Part shown: positions 61,219 to 64,000 of the stretch, piece by piece
Position numbering within the stretch: the stretch's first letter is position 1
Layout: each line of letters starts with the position of its first letter
Source of the DNA: Lacimicrobium alkaliphilum
GTDB taxonomy: Bacteria > Pseudomonadota > Gammaproteobacteria > Enterobacterales > Alteromonadaceae
Reading direction: 5' to 3'
NCBI RefSeq assembly: GCF_001466725.1
Contig: NZ_CP013650.1
Location: 1,054,001-1,118,000 of the forward strand
Length of the DNA: 64,000 bases
Program-made: the position numbers and the translations under genes
The notes under the pieces: generated by a model
Databases searched by the model: none
Seen by the model: only the letters and a program-made list of their open reading frames with translations
Told to the model about the DNA's origin: nothing

Positions 61219-62583
61219 GTGGCAAAACGAAAGAGTGCCTTTGTCTGCAATGACTGTGGTTCAGAATATCCCCGTTGGCAGGGGCAGTGTAACGACTGTG
61301 GTGCCTGGAACAGCATTTCAGAAATTCTGTTATCTTCGGGGCGGGAGACTCATGATGCCCGGCGTCGCGGCTATGCCGGACAAGTTGCGGCACAGGTGCA
61401 GACCCTTGAAAATATTGATTTGCAGGCGTTACCGCGATTCTCTTCCGGATTTAATGAACTGGACAGGGTATTGGGGGGCGGCGTTGTACCCGGCTCGGCC
61501 ATTCTGATTGGTGGCTCGCCCGGAGCCGGTAAAAGTACCTTGTTGCTGCAGACAATGTGTAAGCTGGCTGCCAGCCGTCCGGCACTGTATGTGACCGGTG
61601 AGGAATCTCTGCAGCAGGTAGCCTTGCGGGCCAACCGCCTGGGGTTGCCTACTGACAAACTTAAGTTGCTGGCTGAAACCAGTATTGAAACCATCTGCGA
61701 TCTGGCCCTTGAACACAAACCACAGCTGATGGTTATCGATTCTATTCAGGTGATGCACCTGGCTGATATTCAGTCTGCACCCGGCAGCGTTTCGCAGGTG
61801 CGGGAGGGGGCGGCCTATCTGACCCGTTTCGCCAAGCAGCATCATATCGCCATGCTGATGGTGGGCCATGTCACCAAAGACGGCTCGCTGGCGGGCCCCA
61901 AAGTGCTGGAGCACTGTATTGACTGCTCGATGATGCTCGAAGGTGACGGTGACAGTCGTTTCAGGGTGCTCAGAGGGCAGAAGAACCGTTTCGGTGCGGT
62001 GAATGAACTGGGTGTATTCGCCATGACCGACAAAGGCTTAAGGGAAGTCAGTAATCCTTCGGCAATTTTCCTCAGCCGTGAAGATGATCCCTCGCCGGGT
62101 AGCCTGGTGATGGTAGTCTGGGAAGGAACCCGGCCGTTGCTGGTGGAGATCCAGGCGCTGGTGGATTATTCGCAGATGGCCAATCCAAGGCGACTGGCGG
62201 TGGGACTGGAACAAAACCGGCTGGCCATGTTGCTGGCGGTGCTGCATCGTCATGGCAATGTGCAGATGAATGATCAGGATGTGTTTGTGAATGTGGTTGG
62301 TGGTGTCAAAGTGGCCGAGACCAGTGCCGATCTGGCGCTGCTGTTGGCGATATTATCCAGTTTCCGTAATCAGGCGTTGCCCAGAGAACTGATTGTGTTT
62401 GGTGAAGTGGGCCTGGCCGGGGAAATCAGACCGGTACCTAATGGGGTCGAGCGTTTAAGTGAGGCGGCCAAACATGGCTTTACCCGCGCTATTGTGCCCA
62501 GCGCCAATGTACCTAAACAATCAATACCCGGAATGGCTGTGGTGGGTGTAAGGCGGTTGTCTGAAGCGCTGGAAGCGATTTAA
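61219..62583 (+). CDS. radA: DNA repair protein RadA
   Basis: This 454-residue RecA-like ATPase promotes branch migration in recombinational repair. The N-terminal C4 zinc finger is VCNDCGSEYPRWQGQCNDCG, Walker A is GGSPGAGKST near residue 96, and the RadA-specific QKNRFG motif is near residue 254. The C-terminal Lon-like domain includes LPRELIVFGEVGLAGEIRPV near residue 393. The start is GTG at 61219. The 216 bases upstream hold a TATAAT hexamer at 61032-61037 that may belong to its promoter. Confidence 0.95.
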   Translation: MAKRKSAFVCNDCGSEYPRWQGQCNDCGAWNSISEILLSSGRETHDARRRGYAGQVAAQVQTLENIDLQALPRFSSGFNELDRVLGGGVVPGSAILIGGSPGAGKSTLLLQTMCKLAASRPALYVTGEESLQQVALRANRLGLPTDKLKLLAETSIETICDLALEHKPQLMVIDSIQVMHLADIQSAPGSVSQVREGAAYLTRFAKQHHIAMLMVGHVTKDGSLAGPKVLEHCIDCSMMLEGDGDSRFRVLRGQKNRFGAVNELGVFAMTDKGLREVSNPSAIFLSREDDPSPGSLVMVVWEGTRPLLVEIQALVDYSQMANPRRLAVGLEQNRLAMLLAVLHRHGNVQMNDQDVFVNVVGGVKVAETSADLALLLAILSSFRNQALPRELIVFGEVGLAGEIRPVPNGVERLSEAAKHGFTRAIVPSANVPKQSIPGMAVVGVRRLSEALEAI

Positions 62584-62737
62584 ACACTGTCATCAATGGT
62601 TGATCGCGCAGAGGCGCAAAGCCGCAGGGGATGGGGTTCTGATTTCACCTCTGCGTGAGAGTAATGGGTATCAAGTATCAGGCGTAGCCCGGATGCAGCG
62701 AAGCGGAATCCGGGAAAATCAATGGTTGTGATAATTA
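62584..62737. repeat. Partial TAGCC-type repeat between radA and the small PilZ gene
   Basis: At about 62682-62717 the sequence GTAGCCCGGATGCAGCGAAG, followed by CGGAATCCGG, matches the TAGCC/GGGCTAC repeat family in inverted orientation. The rest of this convergent gap shows no clear terminator. Confidence 0.5.
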
Positions 62738-63112
62738 TTAATTATCAGAAGGAGAGGCCAGCTTTTCCAGTTCACGCTTAAGCAGGGCATCGTCGCCGAC
62801 ATTCAGCTCGATCAGGCGGCGTAGCCTTGAAGCGCTGTCGATATCTAACATATTGATTTTGACGCCCACTTGCCTGTCATCCTGATGTTTGACCTCACCT
62901 TCCATCATCAGACTGCTGCCCATGCCGGGCAGGCTCACCACCAGCAGCACAGATTTGCCACTGTCAGTAATAAAGTCTTCAGGGGCCTCCAGCAACACCC
63001 CTTTTAAGGATATATCCAGCAACCGGCATTGCCATTTTTGGGAGCCCTGCCGGGCCTCCACCGGAGCCGAGAATATGATACGGGTAAATTGACGACGGTT
63101 TTCTGTATTCAT
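62738..63112 (-). CDS. Small PilZ-domain protein
   Basis: This 124-residue protein is essentially a single PilZ domain with the c-di-GMP-binding RRQFTR at residues 6-11 and DISLKGVLLE near residue 33. It would act as a receptor that changes partner activity. No additional domain is present. It is convergent to radA and divergent from the ACT-domain gene. Confidence 0.88.
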   Translation of the reverse strand: MNTENRRQFTRIIFSAPVEARQGSQKWQCRLLDISLKGVLLEAPEDFITDSGKSVLLVVSLPGMGSSLMMEGEVKHQDDRQVGVKINMLDIDSASRLRRLIELNVGDDALLKRELEKLASPSDN

Positions 63113-63188
63113 GCTTTAAGCATAGCCTTGTTAAGCTGAAAATCATACTTTTTGTATTGGCTAATTGTATGATTTCCAGTTAAAAAAT

Positions 63189-63210
63189 ATGTATAACATT
63201 ACCTATACAT
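63189..63210. promoter_or_regulatory. Perfect ATGTATA/TATACAT inverted repeat
   Basis: Seven-base arms ATGTATA and TATACAT are separated by eight bases, 38 bases before the ACT-domain gene start and 76 bases upstream of the divergent PilZ gene. The sequence looks like a dimer-binding operator, but no known regulator motif fits it well. Confidence 0.35.
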
Positions 63211-63248
63211 GGTGACTAATTACTCTGGATCAACCACAGGAGAAACCG

Positions 63249-63653
63249 ATGGCGGCAGAACGGCAACTGGAAAGACTGATCAGTCAGATGCAACCAAGGC
63301 TCGATCCCCGTACTTTTGTGTTTGCCTGCCTGGGACAGGAACAGGCAATGCCGGAGGGACTACAACCACAGATGCTGTTTATGGAAAAGGAAGGGCCAAC
63401 CCTGATTGTTGAGCAACAGCAGGCACTTAAACATGATCTCGGTTATGAGTTTGTCAGCCGTATGATCACACTGAATGTTCATTCAGCGCTGGATGCCGTC
63501 GGTTTTCTGGCCACAATTACTTCCCACCTTGCCGGTTATAATATGGGGGTGAATCCGGTTTCCGGCTTTTACCACGATCATCTGTTTGTACCCGCAGATA
63601 AGGCAGAGCTGGCTATGCAGGCACTGACAGAACTGATTGATCAACAAACGTAG
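63249..63653 (+). CDS. ACT-domain protein (DUF2241/ACT_3-like)
   Basis: This 134-residue protein of the ACT_3 type (PF10000 followed by an ACT/CASTOR-like half) shows TFVFACLGQEQAMPEG near residue 22, MLFMEKEGPTLIVEQ near residue 42, and SRMITLNVHSALDAVGFLA near residue 70. ACT domains bind small ligands such as amino acids. The ATG at 63249 is preceded by ACAGGAGAAAC. It is probably a single-gene unit; the ligand is unknown. Confidence 0.82.
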   Translation: MAAERQLERLISQMQPRLDPRTFVFACLGQEQAMPEGLQPQMLFMEKEGPTLIVEQQQALKHDLGYEFVSRMITLNVHSALDAVGFLATITSHLAGYNMGVNPVSGFYHDHLFVPADKAELAMQALTELIDQQT

Positions 63654-64000
63654 CGCAGGAAAGCGCGAGTAAAGGATAATTTCACCACAGAGGCACGAAG
63701 AACACAGAGATTTGAATGGTTAAACGCTTTGACCCATTCGTGTTTTTCGTGCCTTTAATGGTTTAAAAGTCTTTGACCACGAAAAACACTAAAGGCACCA
63801 ACAAAAGAAATATTTACCGCTGAGTCGCGGAGGGCGCAGAGGATGAAAGGTTTTATCAACTCCGCGTTCTCTGCGGCTCTGCGGTAGATTTACCATCATT
63901 AAAGGTCACTGGATGCCTGATAACGGCACTCGGGCATGACTGACTGTCGTTCCCGCATGTTGTTGGCGGGAATCCAGCGTCTTTGTTCTTTACCACGAAA
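63654..64000. other. Non-coding end of window with short repeats
   Basis: No gene is visible in these 347 bases. Inverted and direct fragments of a CACAGAGGCACGAAGAACACAGAG-like repeat occur between about 63685 and 63900, containing CACGAAAAACAC and ACTCCGCGTTCTCTGCGGCTC. A TTCCCGC...GCGGGAATCCAG element lies near 63951-63977 and is related to the pair before prfB. Confidence 0.6.

Noticed and set aside
1..64000. tRNA or rRNA genes
   Set aside because: I saw no cloverleaf-like sequence with a CCA end or T-loop and no rRNA stretch, although a full tRNA search would be needed to exclude them.

Overview
The window looks like a chromosomal stretch of a marine-type gammaproteobacterium, most likely of the order Alteromonadales. 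The housekeeping genes (rpoE-rseABC, lepA-lepB-rnc-era, sdhE-ygfX, prfB-lysS, serB with a divergent ytjB-like gene, radA, pdxH, nadB) have gammaproteobacterial sequence and order. This placement is an inference from protein similarity and gene order; no 16S gene or other marker is present.

Positions 1-33,015 hold the distal part of an exosortase A (XrtA/PEP-CTERM/EPS) locus. It opens with the 3' end of an EpsI-domain protein. A very tight operon follows, in which genes overlap by a few bases or sit 3 bases apart: XrtA-type glycosyltransferases, an XrtA-type amidotransferase, a PaaK/CapK-like adenylating enzyme, an unlisted 27-residue membrane peptide, an O-antigen-ligase-like polymerase, a flippase, an unknown protein, a polysaccharide deacetylase and two sugar-transfer-associated ATP-grasp enzymes. 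A third ATP-grasp gene on the opposite strand and a MurF-like ligase without the usual N-terminal domain follow. Next come a large secreted multidomain protein with a lyase-like core (minus strand), a TPR lipoprotein-like or secreted protein and a beta-propeller protein. A second operon (22,535-33,015) carries an AsnB-like enzyme lacking the catalytic Cys, a second deacetylase, a DegT-like aminotransferase-fold protein, two FemAB/GNAT-type acyltransferases, the two exosortase-A-associated hydrolases, and an MBOAT O-acyltransferase with an SGNH-like partner. Together they read as a machine that makes, polymerises and exports an exopolysaccharide and decorates it with amide/aminoacyl and O-acyl groups.

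Positions 33,061-37,198 hold a TonB-dependent receptor and, divergent from it, a membrane-anchored PQQ-type sugar dehydrogenase fused to cytochrome c. From 37,199 to 43,335 there are prfB (with the classical programmed frameshift), lysS, a solute-binding protein and a SlyD-like isomerase, set among dense palindromic repeats, including three tandem 320-bp units.

Positions 43,336-64,000 are mostly core genes: ygfZ, sdhE-ygfX, a MaoC-like gene, nadB divergent from the sigma-E operon, lepA-lepB-rnc-era, pdxH, tatD-like, ytjB-like/serB, a large PilZ protein, radA, a small PilZ protein and an ACT-domain protein. rnc carries a single-base frameshift that removes its dsRNA-binding domain. era is separated from pdxH by an 84-bp tandem repeat array; the recO-pdxJ genes that usually follow era are not there.

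The most promising unexplained system is the ATP-grasp/MurF-like/AsnB-like/FemAB-like set inside the EPS locus. It suggests peptide-bond chemistry on an exopolysaccharide or its carrier.
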